Positions 1 through 12,330 of a stretch of DNA of 64,000 nt are shown one piece after another (within the stretch, counting starts at the first letter, position 1; the number at the start of each line of letters is the position of its first letter). The position numbers were made by a program, and so were the translations under genes. Source of the stretch: Microcebus murinus (taxonomy: Eukaryota > Chordata > Mammalia > Primates > Cheirogaleidae); assembly GCF_040939455.1 (NCBI RefSeq), contig NC_134107.1:11719537-11783536 (forward strand). Direction: 5' to 3'. The notes beneath the pieces are model-generated. The model saw nothing but the letters and a program-made list of their open reading frames with translations, did not search any database and had not been told where the DNA came from.

Positions 1-724
<724 letters not shown>

Positions 725-1700
725 ATTCTGAAGTTTTTAATTCTTTTTGATGCTACTATAAATGGAATTGATTTTTAAATTTTATTTTTTTTTATTATTC
801 ATTGAAAGTGTATAGAAATACAATGAGTTTTTATGTATTGATCAGGCATCTTGCAATCTTCCTGAACTTGTTTATTTTAATAGTTTTTTTGTGGATTCCT
901 TAGGATTTTTTAATACACAAGATTATGTCATCTAAAAATAGGGATAGTTTTACTTCTTTCTTTTCAATATGTATTTATTTCATTTCATTTTTTTGCCTAA
1001 TTGCCCTGGATGACCCCCCAGGACAGTGTTGAACTAGAGCTGCAAAAGCAGCTGTCCTTGACTTGTTCCTCATGTTAGGGGGAGAAATTTCAGTCTTTCA
1101 CCATTAAATGTGATGTTAGCTGTGAGTTTTTCATACATACTCTTTATTAGATTGAGGAAACTCCTTTTCATTTCTAGTTTGTTGAGTGCTTTTGTCATAA
1201 AGGGGTGGTAATTCTGTCAGTGGCTTTTTCTGTATCTATTGAGATGATCATGGCTTTTTGTCCTTTATTTTACTGAAAGAGTAAATCCCATTAATTAACG
1301 TTGATATGTTAAAACAACCTTGCACTGCTTGGTCATGGTGTATAATTTTCTTCTCTTATGATGTTTTTGCCTGGTTTTGGTATCAGGGTAATACCAGTCT
1401 CAGAGCGAATTGATAAGTATTCTCTCTTCTATGTTTTGGAAGAATGTGTGAAGAATTGATATTAATTCTTTAAATGTTTGGTCGAATTTACCAATAGAGC
1501 CAACGGGCCTAGGGTTTTCTTCGTAGATAGTTTTCTCATTACTAAACCAATCTCTTTGCTTGTCATAGGTATATTCAGATTTTGTATTTCTTCTAGAGAG
1601 AGTTTCTGTAGAGTGTGTCTTTGTAGGATTTTATCCATCTCCCCGATGTTATCTAACTCGCTGGTGTGCCATTTTTGTGCAGTTTGGAAAACTCCTTAGG
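725..1700 (-). mobile_element. Old L1 fragment, ORF2 continuing after the Alu
   Basis: This continues the L1 of 1-390. Reverse-strand ORF2 landmarks follow in order: 'ctattgagatgatcatgg', 'ttttggtatcagggtaat' and 'gccatttttgtgcag'. Multiple stops break it. The right boundary near 1.7 kb is where L1 similarity ends and GC content rises. Confidence 0.82.
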
Positions 1701-1976
1701 GTCTGACTGGGGACAGCTCCTTTCTTCTCGAATCTCTCCCCGCTTGGTTTCTGTGATGAGCTTTCTCAGTCGTCACGTGCCTGTGGCCTCACTAGAAGGA
1801 GGATGGTCACGGGGCCTCCTCATCGAGTTCCCGTGAGGTTTAGACAGTGACGCCCGGGAAGCGTGGAGCATGGCGCCTGGCGCTTGGGAAGAGCTGAGCC
1901 CCTGTCGCTGCCATCCTTATGGCCTCCTTCTGCTCTCTGGCTTCTCGTCCTCTGTCTCAGCAGGTACACTTCAGGC

Positions 1977-2172
1977 CAGTGGCTTTCCACCGGGGGTGAT
2001 TTTACCTCCCTGGGGAACTTGGGCAACGTTCGGAGACATTTTTGGTTGTCACACCCGGGGAATGTTACTGAGAACTAGTGGGCAGAGCCCAGGGTTCTGC
2101 TAAGCACCCCACAATGCGCAGGACAGCCCTCGGAAGCACGGAGTTATCCGGCCCCAAATGGGAGAGCTCAAG
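1977..2172 (+). mobile_element. MER5A-like hAT-Charlie non-autonomous DNA transposon
   Basis: The sequence follows the MER5A pattern from its 5' end ('cagtggctttccaccggggg') through 'ggagacatttttggttgtca' and 'acaatgcgcaggacagccc' to 'gttatccggccccaaatg'. The last few bases, including the 3' inverted repeat, are lost or decayed. It is a MITE-like element that codes for nothing. Confidence 0.85.
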
Positions 2173-3080
2173 TCTCTATGAAAACAGCGGGACGTGGTTA
2201 TTGTAGAAAGAGCAGAAAATACAGATATATAGAGAAGAAGAAGAAAAATCCTCCTAACCCTGCCACATTGAAGGAACTTCTGTTAAGAAAGAGTATTTCC
2301 TTAAAAATAGGAATCTTTGTAATCTTTGTAATATCAAGAATATTCTGGCTCCTTCAAACTTTCCCCCAGCTATATCACCTGCTTGGTTATGTGACACAAT
2401 ATGTTTGGTGCTGTTTCTGAGCCTAGCAGGTCTTGGCCAGTCTGTGATGTGCCTTCCCTCCCTTCCTGATGAGGGGCATGACTGTGCCCCATGTCCAGGG
2501 TGGTGCCTAGAAGGAGGGCTTGGTCAGGTGAGGGTGGGCGGGGCACCTGGTTTGTCTGCAGGTGGGACCTAAAAATGTCGTTCTCTGTGTTGCTTGATGT
2601 CTTTCCATTAAGCTCGGTGTGTGCCTGGATGTGTGTGCACAGTATGCACCTGTGTCAGCGCACAGCCACAAGGTAGACAGGTGGATATTACAGCCTATAG
2701 CCTCATTCATTACGGGAAAGGGTAAAACTAGGCTTAATTCTGATAGATCCACTTGGGTTGCTTTCTTTGATTATGGGGTAGTTCCGAGAGTTTTTCTGGG
2801 GCCGAGAGCATGTAACTTTGCTCCAGCTGAGGACACACATCACTGTCCTCGGCGACCATCACACCTTGAGCCCACATGTCTTCTTCTTGGTAAAGCTCTG
2901 TCTCTTGTGTGCCCAGGGGAGACACTGGCCTGGCCTGGGGTCTCCTTGGAAAGGTCGGAGATGCAGGATTCAGACCTGCCTGTCAGAAAGTTGCTGTTCA
3001 CTGCTGCATGTTAAAGGCGCCAAGCCAGCCACCCACAGGTGCTAAGGATCCGGGTGGACAGGTGCTCAGTGTTTTAGTCC
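2173..3080. other. Unassigned GC-moderate stretch
   Basis: No repeat or exon recognised. An A-rich patch lies at about 2240-2250. Short open frames on both strands have no homology I can name. Confidence 0.5.
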
Positions 3081-3084
3081 CTAC

Positions 3085-3240
3085 CCTTTTATGGTTAGCA
3101 GAGTCTCAGAGGCAGGCAGCTTGGTCCAGCATCTCATCCTGCTCCCGGTTTACAGCTGAGCCCCTGAGAAGCGGTGACTCTCCTGGTGCTGCTCAGCTGG
3201 GGTTGAGCCTGGGGCTCCTGACTCCCAGGCCAGTGATCTG
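3085..3240 (-). repeat. Possible MIR SINE remnant
   Basis: The order 'tttacagctgagcccctgag' then 'gctcagctggggttgagcc' resembles the reverse of a diverged MIR core. Similarity is weak. Confidence 0.35.
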
Positions 3241-3538
3241 CCCTCTTCCCTCCGCCCTGCCCATGAGAGGTCTGAGTGTCCGAGTGAGCACATCTGAGAC
3301 CCATGCGGGTCCGGATTCTACAAACTCAGTTCCTGGGGGCCCCAAAAGCTGATCTGGGACCATGACCTTGGAATCACCAGGGAATTTCAAAAACAGGCAC
3401 CTATTCCAATCCTATAGTAGAGACATCTCTTGGGGGTCAGCCAGGGGCCGGGGCCACCGATCTTGCCCCTTCTTTTTACAGATGGAGAAGCAACATCCAG
3501 CCTGAAGGAGGACTGGTCCTGGCCAATTAATCCCCTAA

Positions 3539-3562
3539 CTCTCTCTCTCTCTCTCTCTCTCT
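3539..3562. repeat. (CT)n microsatellite
   Basis: Twelve uninterrupted CT units. Confidence 0.95.
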
Positions 3563-3984
3563 GGTTTGGGAGGCATGCGCATGTGGACTTGTACGTGCCG
3601 TGTATTTGACCTTCTTCCCTTTGTCTGCTTCAAACCTTCCCTGATACAGCATGTGGCCTGCCGTGTCCACTGGAGGCCGATGTCACCCCCACAAAGGAGA
3701 CAGAACCCTGGGGACATGTGATCCGAGGTGGGGAGGGGGCTGCTGTTCTTTAGGAGCTAAAATCTGCCAATTCGCTGAGCAGAGCCCCCGGTTAACAATA
3801 GGAGAGGTGGAAGCGACAGCTTAGACAGGCAGCCTCTGGCTTTATGAAAGGTGACTTTGAAAGGCTGCATTTGTTCTTGACGAGATCGGGGCAGCTGAGC
3901 TTTACTGTGACAAATGATTCCAGTGCGAAGCCACGCTGTCAGGAGCAGTGGGGGATAAAGGCTCCTTCTCAACGGCTCCCCTTC

Positions 3985-4024
3985 AACATTTTTCTTTTTA
4001 TCACAAACTATTTCAAACACATGT

Positions 4025-4059
<35 letters not shown>

Positions 4060-4440
4060 TGGAGAGAATAGTGCCATGAGGCCCCACCTACCTGTCACTT
4101 ACCCCAATTCGATAATGAGCAAGATTTTGCTACATTCTCTTCCTCTCTCTCTATTTCTTTCTGCAGAAAAATTTAAAATAAAATCTCAATCGTAATGTGA
4201 CTTCCCCTTTACACATTTCTCTAAAAAAAAAAGACATTTTCTTATATAACCACAAAGCTATTATCACACCTAACAAAATAAATATTAACCACTCGGGATC
4301 ATCTCCTACTCGGCCCATAATCTTTTTATATTATGGTTCGTTCCTTGGTATCTGGGTCCAGGAAAGGCCCCCGTGCGGCCTTTGGTCGTTAGGTTTCTTA
4401 AGGCCCTTCCGACCCTAAGCTGAGCACGTCGCAGCTTTGT
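3985..4440 (-). mobile_element. Old L1 3' UTR fragment containing a CA repeat
   Basis: On the plus strand the order 'gagagaatagtgccatgag', 'aagattttgctacattctct' and 'accacaaagctattatcaca' matches the reverse of an L1M-type 3' untranslated region. The CA microsatellite has grown inside it. Confidence 0.65.
4026..4057. repeat. (CA)n microsatellite
   Basis: An uninterrupted run of about 16 CA units within the L1 3' UTR fragment. It is long enough to be polymorphic. Confidence 0.97.
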
Positions 4441-6100
4441 GTTATTTTTTTTAATTGAATGCCATCGATGTCTAGTGGAAACCTGGCTCTTTCTCCCGGG
4501 GATTGCTCCTCGTTCTGGGCCTCTCTGTTTGCTTCCCCACAGCACTGCCCTAGCGCTGCCTCCCCCACCCCTGCGCTTCCTGCAAAGGGGCCTCAGCATT
4601 AGAGGCTCGCTTAGAACTAGGCTGAACTTCTCTTTTCACAAGAACTCTCCACGCGGGGTGCTGCGTGCTCTCGCGTCTTACTAGGGCTCATGCGGTCAGC
4701 TTGTCCCCTTTTTAGGGGTGCTAGAAAGGATGTGTGAGTTCAGGTGGTGACAGCCTGACCCCTCCATGGCGAGGTTCCTCCTTTGGTAGCCAGTCTGCAA
4801 AGACGGCCCCCCAGTATGCGTGCCCGCCGCCGCAGTGCCCTCCCCTCCAGTCCGGGCTGGCTCTCTGACTTGCTTTTGGCACCAGCCTGCGGTAGGAGGG
4901 ACCCTGTGTGGCTTCCGAGGTGGCGAGGCCGTGAGAAGCCTGGCAGCTTCCCCTTCAGTCTCGCAGAGCATCACCCTGGGGGGCCAGCTGCCACCTAAGG
5001 AGTGCGACTGTTCTGTGGCCGCCCTGCCGGGAGGCACCCCAGAGAGGTCACATGGAGAGAGACAGGGAGAGACGCCTGCCTGTCCCCGCCGTTCATCGGC
5101 TGTGGGAAGCCATCTTGGGTCCTACCTAGTTGAGTCTCCACATCACTTCAGCCCCAGCGGCCATTTGGCTCCAGCTGTATGACAGACCCCGAGTGAGACC
5201 GCCCAGCCCAGTCAGCTCAGGCTCGCTCAGCTCTGAGCGGGAGAGACAGTATGAAATTGTTGTTAGTCACCACATTTAAGGATGGATTGTTATTAACTGG
5301 GACATCCATCAACTTTTCCTCTAAATGTTTCACCCACCGCCTGGATCATTTATTTTATTAGAAGTTACAAACTGATTTTCTATCCTTCCTCCTCCATTTA
5401 TTTGCAGGAAACCTTTCCTTCAGCAACTAGGGCTCCTTGGTTACCCTGAAATATGGTCCTCAGACAAAAGACAGGGCAATGTGCCACTCTCTCCTCTTTG
5501 CTGGTGGCCCACCCCCCTTGTAAAGTGAGGACCTGACTCTTTCTGATTTCGGGGCCCAGATCAAGGCAGGAGAGAAAGAGGAGACGGAGAAGAGAGGTCT
5601 GAGGAGGGTGAACAGGGGACTTGGTTTCCAAGGAAACTACAAGGTAATTCTCAGGCCCTCTGAGGATCATTATTTCTTTGTCTTGCTAAAAGCCAGATGC
5701 TGTCACCTTCTCAGGCAGCTCAGACGCTTGGGTGGGCACCGAAATGGGCGTGTGTGGGGGCTGCTCCCTCCCGGCCAGGCTTCTCATCTGGCCTGAGGTC
5801 CTCACCCTTTCTCTCACAGACAGGCCCCTTCCCCCACGCCTCCTCAGGCCACGGGGGCACCTCGTTCTGTGCGGCAGCTGCAGCAAAGCTGTCTTCCCGG
5901 GGTTCCCAGGGACAGGACGACTTTGCCCAGAGCCTTGTCCCGGGCCTTCCTCTGTGAGCATAAACGGTTCCAGGTTGGGGGACGGCGGCCTTGAATCCCA
6001 TATCCTCCAGGAAGAAAACGAACAATGAGCCTGTGTCCAGGGATCACAGGTGTCTCCAGAGCCAGCCTGGCTGTGGTGCAAGAGCTGCCGGGGCAGTTAA
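4441..6100. other. Unassigned GC-rich stretch
   Basis: No recognised repeat or exon. A short AT-rich patch at about 5240-5400 is the only change in composition. Overlapping open frames on both strands are those expected in GC-rich DNA. Confidence 0.5.
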
Positions 6101-6104
6101 GAGC

Positions 6105-6325
6105 CACCATTTAATGAGCACTTACTATGCACTGACAGACTCAGGGCCGCGTAGCAGCATCGCGGGCAGGTGGCCTCACTAATCCTCGCAAGGGCTGGCA
6201 AAGGCCACGCTCTTCACCCCCATTCACAGACCAGGGATGGGCGCCCAGCAAGGCTGAGTCACTCGTCCAAGGTCACGGAGCGCCCCTGCTGTCCACTGGT
6301 AGGCCGGGATTCAGACATTCTGTCC
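6105..6325 (-). repeat. MIR SINE
   Basis: Reverse MIR landmarks in order: 'tttaatgagcacttactatg', 'cctcactaatcctcgcaagg', 'cccattcacagaccaggga' and 'ccaaggtcacggagcgcc', ending near 'ggccgggattc'. This is an ancient tRNA-derived SINE. Confidence 0.8.
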
Positions 6326-6411
6326 TTGCCACGCCCCTTCCTACTGGGAGACATTCTGCCCATGGGTACAACCTTTTTATTTTATTATTTACCTCCAACT
6401 GTGTATCTGGC

Positions 6412-6434
6412 TTTTTTTTTTTTTTTTTTTTTTA
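6412..6434. repeat. Poly-T run
   Basis: 23 consecutive T. No retroposed body is obvious to the right ('agctgacccagaatgtg'). Confidence 0.9.
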
Positions 6435-6920
6435 GCTGACCCAGAATGTGTATAAAGGATCAACTGGAGTCCTACCCCAGGCTGGGGCTGAGTTCTGATT
6501 GGCTGGGTTGCCTAGGCGTGGCCTGTAGCACGGGACACAGAGCGAGGTGGAGCTGGTGCTGAGCCTTTGACACTGCCCAGTGTGGGACAGACTTCATTTG
6601 TTCTAGAATAGTATCTGACAGCATCCAGTTCATGGACCCATGGAGGAAATTCCTCCAAACACAATGTCCCTGTCATTGGAAAAAATGGCTAGACATGCAG
6701 GAACATTTACATGGTGTTGTTTAAGCAAACCAAGCTGTCGCCAATGCGGGGAGGGGACGTCATTGCCCACAATGATCGTGCTGTCTGAGATCTTCTAGCC
6801 CACTAGTTAGAAGGGAAGGGGTCCAGTGTGGCCCAGGGGGGTCCTTGTCCTGGTGTGGCCTTGTTCACATTAGAGCAGGGTCACCTCCACCCAGCCGACC
6901 ACCTCTTGGGAAACCAGACA
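6435..6920. other. Unassigned stretch
   Basis: Nothing recognised. The poly-T run at its left could be the tail of a minus-strand retroposed sequence lying here, but I cannot identify one. Confidence 0.4.
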
Positions 6921-6924
6921 GTGC

Positions 6925-7110
6925 TGGGTGCTTTTGCCTTGGATCTCATCTCACGGCCCCGATCAACTTGAGAGACAGGGACCATTGTGACGCCCATTTC
7001 ACAGGTGAGGGAGCTGAGGCTCAGCCCGCCTTGCTCATTCAAGGTCACACAGCTTGTTTCCTAAATCGAGGCAGGATTAACATTCTGGTCTTGGAACCAT
7101 CTGTTCTCTT
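6925..7110 (-). repeat. MIR SINE
   Basis: Reverse MIR core: 'cccatttcacaggtgaggga', 'gctgaggctcag' and 'aaggtcacacagcttgtt'. It is diverged but collinear. Confidence 0.75.
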
Positions 7111-7149
7111 CCCCGCTGACAAGGAAACCTTACCATCGCTGATTAGTTA

Positions 7150-7285
7150 AGACTTTAGATTATATTTTGTCTGATCACAAAGATAATACCTAGTTAAATA
7201 GAGAGATTTTAGAAAATACAGAGAAGAAGGAAAACATCAAAGTAACTGTGCCTCCCATCCAGAGAGAAAACATGTATATTTAATT
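7150..7285. mobile_element. Old LINE fragment, left piece
   Basis: 'ttagaaaatacagagaagaa' followed by 'cctcccatccagagagaaaa' is typical of an L1M/L1ME-type 3' region. The related piece at 7685-7845 lies beyond two DNA-transposon remnants, suggesting one LINE split by them. Confidence 0.45.
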
Positions 7286-7292
7286 CAATATA

Positions 7293-7448
7293 CAATTACG
7301 TGGAGGGCTTGTGAAAGACACAGATTTTTGGCCCCATCCCCAGAATGTTCGAGTCAGTAGAGCAAGGGTGGGGCTAGGAAATGTGCATTTTTTCATGAGT
7401 TCCAGGTGATGCCACTGTTTGGAAGACCCCACTTTGGGACCACTGCTT
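7293..7448 (-). mobile_element. hAT-type MITE (MER-family, subfamily uncertain)
   Basis: 'gtggagggcttgtgaaagac', 'ggccccatccccagaatgtt' and the end 'ccactttgggaccactgc' fit the reverse of a palindromic hAT MITE with a CAGTGGTTC-like terminus. It abuts the MER5A-like element directly. Confidence 0.55.
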
Positions 7449-7672
7449 AGGTCATGGTCTCGCAAACTCGGCACTATTGACATGTGGGGCAGGTGATTCT
7501 CTGCGGGGGTCCGTCTCGTGCATTGTCGGGTGCTCAGCGGCATCCCTGGCCTCTCCGCACTAGATGCCATGGCACCTTTTCCCCGAGTTGTGCCAGCCTA
7601 AACTGTCTCCAGACATGGCCAGATGTCCTTGGGAGGGGCAAAATTGTCCCCAGTGAGAACCCCTGTGCTAGT
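7449..7672 (-). mobile_element. MER5A-like hAT-Charlie element
   Basis: Reverse MER5A pattern: 'tctcgcaaactcggcactat', 'agcggcatccctggcctct', 'ctgtctccagacatggcc' and 'ggcaaaattgtcccc', ending 'tgagaacccctg'. It is nearly full length. Confidence 0.88.
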
Positions 7673-7684
7673 CTTGTTTTCTAC

Positions 7685-7845
7685 GTCCATTTATATTTGT
7701 ATAGACATTCCTCTGAGACACACACACATGCATGAACACACATACACATATTTCCTTTTCCTCAAGAATGTCAAACTATAAATATAGTTTTATAACTTGC
7801 TCTTTTTCACCTAACAACACATTGCCAATTAACTCAGCAATTAGC
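7685..7845. mobile_element. Old LINE fragment, right piece
   Basis: 'atagttttataacttgctc' then 'tttttcacctaacaacac' resembles an L1M/L1ME-type 3' UTR. A short imperfect CA/ACAC tract (about 7718-7750) lies inside. Confidence 0.4.
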
Positions 7846-9160
7846 TTTGCTGGCAGCAGAGAGAAACAGGTTTTCTGCACAGATGATGCAGGAAGCATCA
7901 GTTCGAGCCCACCACGTGGCTCTGGGCCAGGAAGCAGGCAGTGGAGGGAGGGGGCGCCTTTCAGACCACAGTCCTCCCCCAGTGTAGATGCAGGAACCTC
8001 AGGCTTTGGGCAGGCATGTCCATGCCTTGCATAGCTGTCTGTCTTCCCAAAGCCCTGGGCTTAGCTTGCAAGAAAAATGAACCATCTGACAATGTGGTTG
8101 TGCATTTATGACGGAGGTGGTCAGAGATACAGGGCTGTTCCCTCTGGCTTTCCACCTTCTTCCACCTTTCTGGGTTCCAGAGATGGACCAAGAGACCCTG
8201 AGCTTGTGCAGACTGGGGTGTGAGAGTTCCTGGCGGCGGTCCCCCCACCCCCCTTTGCCTGGGAGGGGCCAGGCTGTGATCGTGATGGGCAATGGCTGCT
8301 GCTTTGTCAGGCCGGCAGGCTGCTTGCCACACAGCCATGACAAAAGCCTGGGAGGTGGTTCCTGGAGCTGCTGGCTTTTGCTGTCCTGGTTTTCCCTGAG
8401 GTCCTCCTGCCTGCCAGACTCATGGCTTCATTGTCCTCAAACCAGGAATCAGCCACTGCTTACCACCACCCAGAGTGGGCTTGCTCTTAGGGCTGCCAGG
8501 TGGCGTTGGGGTTGCTGCTGGAAGCTGCAAGAGGCCAGCTGGGCGGGAATGTTGGGAGGGGAATACTAGGAAGGTGAGAGGGCCACATCCACTGTATCCA
8601 CTGTGGCTGCGTCTCCCAACATCCTCTGCTCCTTCCTCCTGCTGCCACTGCGGAGCTCCAACTGGTATGGGTGCAATTGGCTCGGGCTCCAGGGATGGGC
8701 TCTGACTGGTCTAAACTGATCCATGGGATCCCATCCTCAGTGCCATGGGGATTCCCCATTTGGTATAGGGAAGGATGCTTCTCTGCTCCCAGGGATGTGC
8801 AGGAGCTGTGCGTGAATGTGGTGTGTGCATGTATTTCCAACTGTGTAGTTGAGTTGGTAGCTTGAAATCAGGCATGGTGGAGTATTTACACCACAGAAAT
8901 GGGCAAATGCTACAAACCAGGGCTTTCTCCCCTGCCCCACCCACCAGAGAGCTGACTAACTGGCACCGCTGACCCTCTCCCACTGATTGTGACCCAGGAG
9001 CCAGGAAGCCCAGCTGCAGCTGGTGGCTGCTCTGTGACCACAGAAGTGTGATGGTAGGAGGAGGCCAATGCCTTGGAGGACAGCAGAGAGAATGACCATG
9101 GCTTTTGATGGCATGTGTGATCATGCCTCACTTATGGACTTTTTGAGTACATTTTCCCAC
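7846..9160. other. Mostly unassigned; possible hAT remnant at 8835-9010
   Basis: Within this stretch 'agttgagttggtagcttgaa', 'atttacaccacagaaatggg' and 'caaatgctacaaacc' recall the middle of a hAT-Charlie MITE. The rest shows no recognised repeat or gene. Confidence 0.35.
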
Positions 9161-9471
9161 ATTATTATTATTATTTTGAGACAGAATCTTATTCTGTCAC
9201 CCTGGGTAGAGTGCAGTTGCACGTCAGCCTAGCTCACAGCAACCTCAAACTCCTGGGCTCAAGCAATCCTCCCTCCTCAGCCTCCCAAGTAGCCAGGACT
9301 ACAGGTGAGCACCATGATGCCCAGCTAATTATTTTGTTTCATATGGAGATGTTGTCTTGTTGTCTCACTGTGTTGCTCAGTCTGGTCTCCAACTCCTGGC
9401 CTTAAATGATGTTCCCACCTCGGCCTCCCAGAGTGCCGGGATTACGGGCATGAGCCATGGTGCCCAGTCCC
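9161..9471 (-). mobile_element. Diverged Alu SINE
   Basis: Both Alu arms are present in reverse. The left end begins with an ATT/T-rich tail, followed by 'gagacagaatcttattctgt' and 'cagcctagctcacagcaacc'. It is more diverged than the lemur-type copies elsewhere. Confidence 0.9.
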
Positions 9472-10714
9472 TTTGTTGTTTTGTGAGGACTATTAGTCAA
9501 GAATATTTTAACAACTTCTGGAACACAAATCTGGCTCTGCACAGAGACTCGGCTGGACACTGTGAATCCACTCATGTCCCAGCTTTGGCTCTACTGGTGT
9601 CCCAGCTGCCCAAGGGGCTCAGGTATGTGGGGCAAAGGTGGGACTGTATGAGTCTGAGCAGGATTTTGGCTTATTCTCCTGGAATTTTTCCAGAAAAGAA
9701 ATGATGGACCCAGGTAGTTAGGGAGCTATGATTCCACAGCTATAGAAAACAAAGTGCATTTTATTTATTTTTTTCTGGGAAATCTCCCAACGCTATTCAT
9801 ATGCTTTGGTCTCTTTTGTACTAAAGGATGTGGAGCAAAGCAGAACGTAGTGTCTTGGGGAAAAATGGAGGAAACAGCCCAATTTTAGGGACGTTTCTGG
9901 AAGGAACGGAGAATGCATTTTCTGTGTTCTCTCCCAGGGCGTACATGGTCAGCGGCCTTGGACCGGGCTGAGAAACACGTCCCACCAGCTGCCCGAAGCT
10001 TGCTTAGAGCCCTTAGGAGCTGGTGCTGGTCTTTAAAAAAAAAAAAAACCCAAACCCTTTGCAGCTGGGCTTCTCACCCTGTTGAGCTGGGTGGGCAATC
10101 AGTGATCTTAAAGGTCATCACAGGTCACATTTGCCCTCCTGCTGCCCAGTGCGGGGGCAGGCTCTGCTGGGCGCTCTTCCCTTACCCCTCGGCAGCATCC
10201 TCTGGGCACCTGCACCCCAGAAGCAAGGCCTTCTGGCCTCCGGGACATTTCTTCTCCTGTCTTGGCCCCCTTCTGTCTCTCTCCTGGGGGCCTGGGGGCT
10301 CACCTCCTCCCCTTGAAGTCTCCCCTGGGTTCAGTCTTTGGTGCTCTGTCTTCTAGGGGGGCCTCCTCAGCGACTTCCCCTTTTCTGTGGTTTCAGCGAC
10401 CCCCGTCTCTCTGGAAGGTGGGTGGACAGCCTTGGGGTGCTGTGAGTTCTCCAGCACAACTGCTCTCCCCTAAAGGATGGCTGCTCCCTGCGGGGCTGGC
10501 AGAGAGGGATTCAGGGACCCTGACTCAGGGCCCACGCAGGGGTCAGGGGTCTCCACCTGCAGTGCTGGGAAGGATCAGGCAGGTGATACAGAGGAGTGGT
10601 TGGGGCCAGGTGAGGGCAGCAGGGAGGGGCGGGCCGAGGTCAGCGGGACAGGGACGGAGGGGCCTGGGCAGAGGGTGAGGGATGGCTGGGCTCCAGCCGG
10701 CTGTCACCACGTGG
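9472..10714. other. Unassigned GC-rich stretch
   Basis: No repeat recognised except an A13 run at about 10036. Long overlapping open frames at 10.1-10.8 kb on both strands reflect GC content. I see no splice-framed exon. Confidence 0.45.
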
Positions 10715-10840
10715 GAGTGAGGAGGCTCAGCAGTGCCAGAATAGCCATGTCTACCTTGCAGGGGTGTCGATGAGGATAAATGAGAGCTGTGTGCACGGCA
10801 CCTGGCACGCGGCAGGCTGCCAACATGCGGAGCAGCCTCC
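10715..10840 (+). repeat. MIR SINE 3' part
   Basis: 'gatgaggataaatgagagct', 'cggcacctggcacgcggcag' match the 3' half of MIR. Confidence 0.6.
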
Positions 10841-10867
10841 TGGAGGAAGCTTTTTAAAATTTAAATT

Positions 10868-11168
10868 AAAAAAATTTTTTTAATTTCTATTTTTCAGAGA
10901 CATGGTCTCAGTTTGTCACCCAGGCTGGAGTGCAGTGGTGTGATCATATCCAACTCCTGGGCTCAAGCGATCCTCCTGCCTCAGCCTCCCGAGTAGCTGG
11001 GACTACAGGCATGCGCCACCATGCCCAGCTATTTTTTTTTTTCTTCTATTTTTGGTAGAGATGGGTTCTTGCTCTTGCTCAGGCTGGTTTCAAACTCCTG
11101 ACCTCAAGCGATCCTCCTGCCTCAGCCTTCCAGAGTGCTAGGATTGCAGGCGTGAGCCACCATGCCTG
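10868..11168 (-). mobile_element. Alu SINE, older type
   Basis: Reverse dimeric Alu starting in a T-rich tail ('tttttttaatttctattttt'), with 'cagagacatggtctcagttt' in the right arm and 'gagccaccatgcctggg' at the end of the left arm. Confidence 0.9.
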
Positions 11169-11265
11169 GGTCAGGAAGCATCTCAATTCTTCTACATTGA
11201 GCTCTCCTGCCTCTGACTGGCTGCCACAGTGTCATGCCCTCATCAAACATTCCTTGAGTGCCGGG

Positions 11266-11740
11266 ATGTATCAGTTAGCTATTGCCCAACAGTGTTTAAC
11301 AAACTGTCCCGAAAGTCAATGGCTTACAACAACGATTTAGTCTCCTGACTTTGTGGATTGGTCTGAGCCTGGCTGGTCCAGGCTGGACTTTGGCTGGGCA
11401 GCTGGGGCAGCTCTGCTTCTCCCTGCCGGTCCTCGGCTTGCTGCTGCAGGTCCTCTCCACGTGCCCCTGATCCTCGCTGGCCAGGAGGGGCGGCTGGGGC
11501 ACGTTTCTCTCAGAGCGATGGTGCAGGCACAGGAGGGCGAGGGAACATATGAGACTCCTTGGGATGTGGCAGCTCATCACTTTTGCTCATGTGTCATCAG
11601 CAGAGCAAATCCTCAAAGTCAAGGGGCAGGAAGTACCCTTGCCGTGACAAGGCGGCAGCGAAGGTGTGCACGCAGCCAAGAGGTGGAGAGTCGGGCTACA
11701 CTTCAGCCCACCATGCAGGAATGGGCACAGTCTGTTTCGG
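11266..11740 (-). mobile_element. MLT1-like MaLR LTR
   Basis: The left end 'tatcagttagctattgccc', then 'caatggcttacaacaacga' and 'gactttgtggattggtctg', are the reverse of the 3' end of an MLT1-type LTR. The body decays to the right. The subfamily is not assigned. Confidence 0.72.
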
Positions 11741-11922
11741 GCAAGTGCCTCTTTGCAGTGACTGACTCATGGGACAGGACCCTTCCTGAGTGGCCCTGGA
11801 CCCTGTTAGGAGCCATCACCAGGGGAGGGGGTCGAGCAGCCCAAGGAACATGAGCAAGGATTAGAGCCGGCATTTCTGTGCAGAGGGGTAGGGGCGGAGA
11901 GAGGACACATCCTTGGGGTACG

Positions 11923-12030
11923 GTGCATGCAGTAGGTGCCTACTCAGTGTTTGATAAAGTGCATGCAGTAGGTGCCTACTCAGTGTTTGATAAAGTGCAT
12001 GCAGTAGGTGCCTACTCAGTGTTTGACAAA
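11923..12030. repeat. Tandem triplication, 36-bp unit
   Basis: Three copies (11923-11958, 11959-11994, 11995-12030) of a unit containing 'gcatgcagtaggtgcctac'. The third differs from the first two at one base (gacaaa for gataaa). The unit resembles the 3' tail of a MIR/L2 element. Because 36 is divisible by 3, a minus-strand frame shows a 12-residue repeat, with no evidence that it is coding. Confidence 0.97.
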
Positions 12031-12265
12031 GGAACTTAGACTGTCTTCTGTCCAGGAGTGAGGGAAGCACATTTTCCCTGTGTTGAGGCGGTGAGGAGCC
12101 CGGGGGTGGAGGCCTGGGCGGCTTCCATGTCCCCGTGTTGCCTTAAGGAAGGCTGGTGACTCCCAGGGGGCAGGAGCCTGTCAAAGAGGGCGGGTGACAA
12201 AAGGAGTTTATGTTTGGCTTGAAATGCATTCCTTCAGGGTTTTCTTTTTTCTCAAGCAAGTTAGT

Positions 12266-12330
12266 TTCTTTCTTTCTTTCTTTTTTAGACAGAGTCCCAC
12301 TCTGTGGCCTGGGCTGGAGTGCCTCCGCCC
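12266..12330 (-). repeat. TTTC run and Alu fragment
   Basis: A TTTC repeat is followed by 'agacagagtcccactctgt' and 'cctgggctggagtgcc', the first ~45 bp of a reverse Alu right arm, then an abrupt break. Confidence 0.7.

Noticed and set aside
10477..10773. Glycine-rich open frames in the 10.1-10.8 kb GC block
   Set aside because: Overlapping frames on both strands, the pattern of GC-rich non-coding DNA. No homology recognised.
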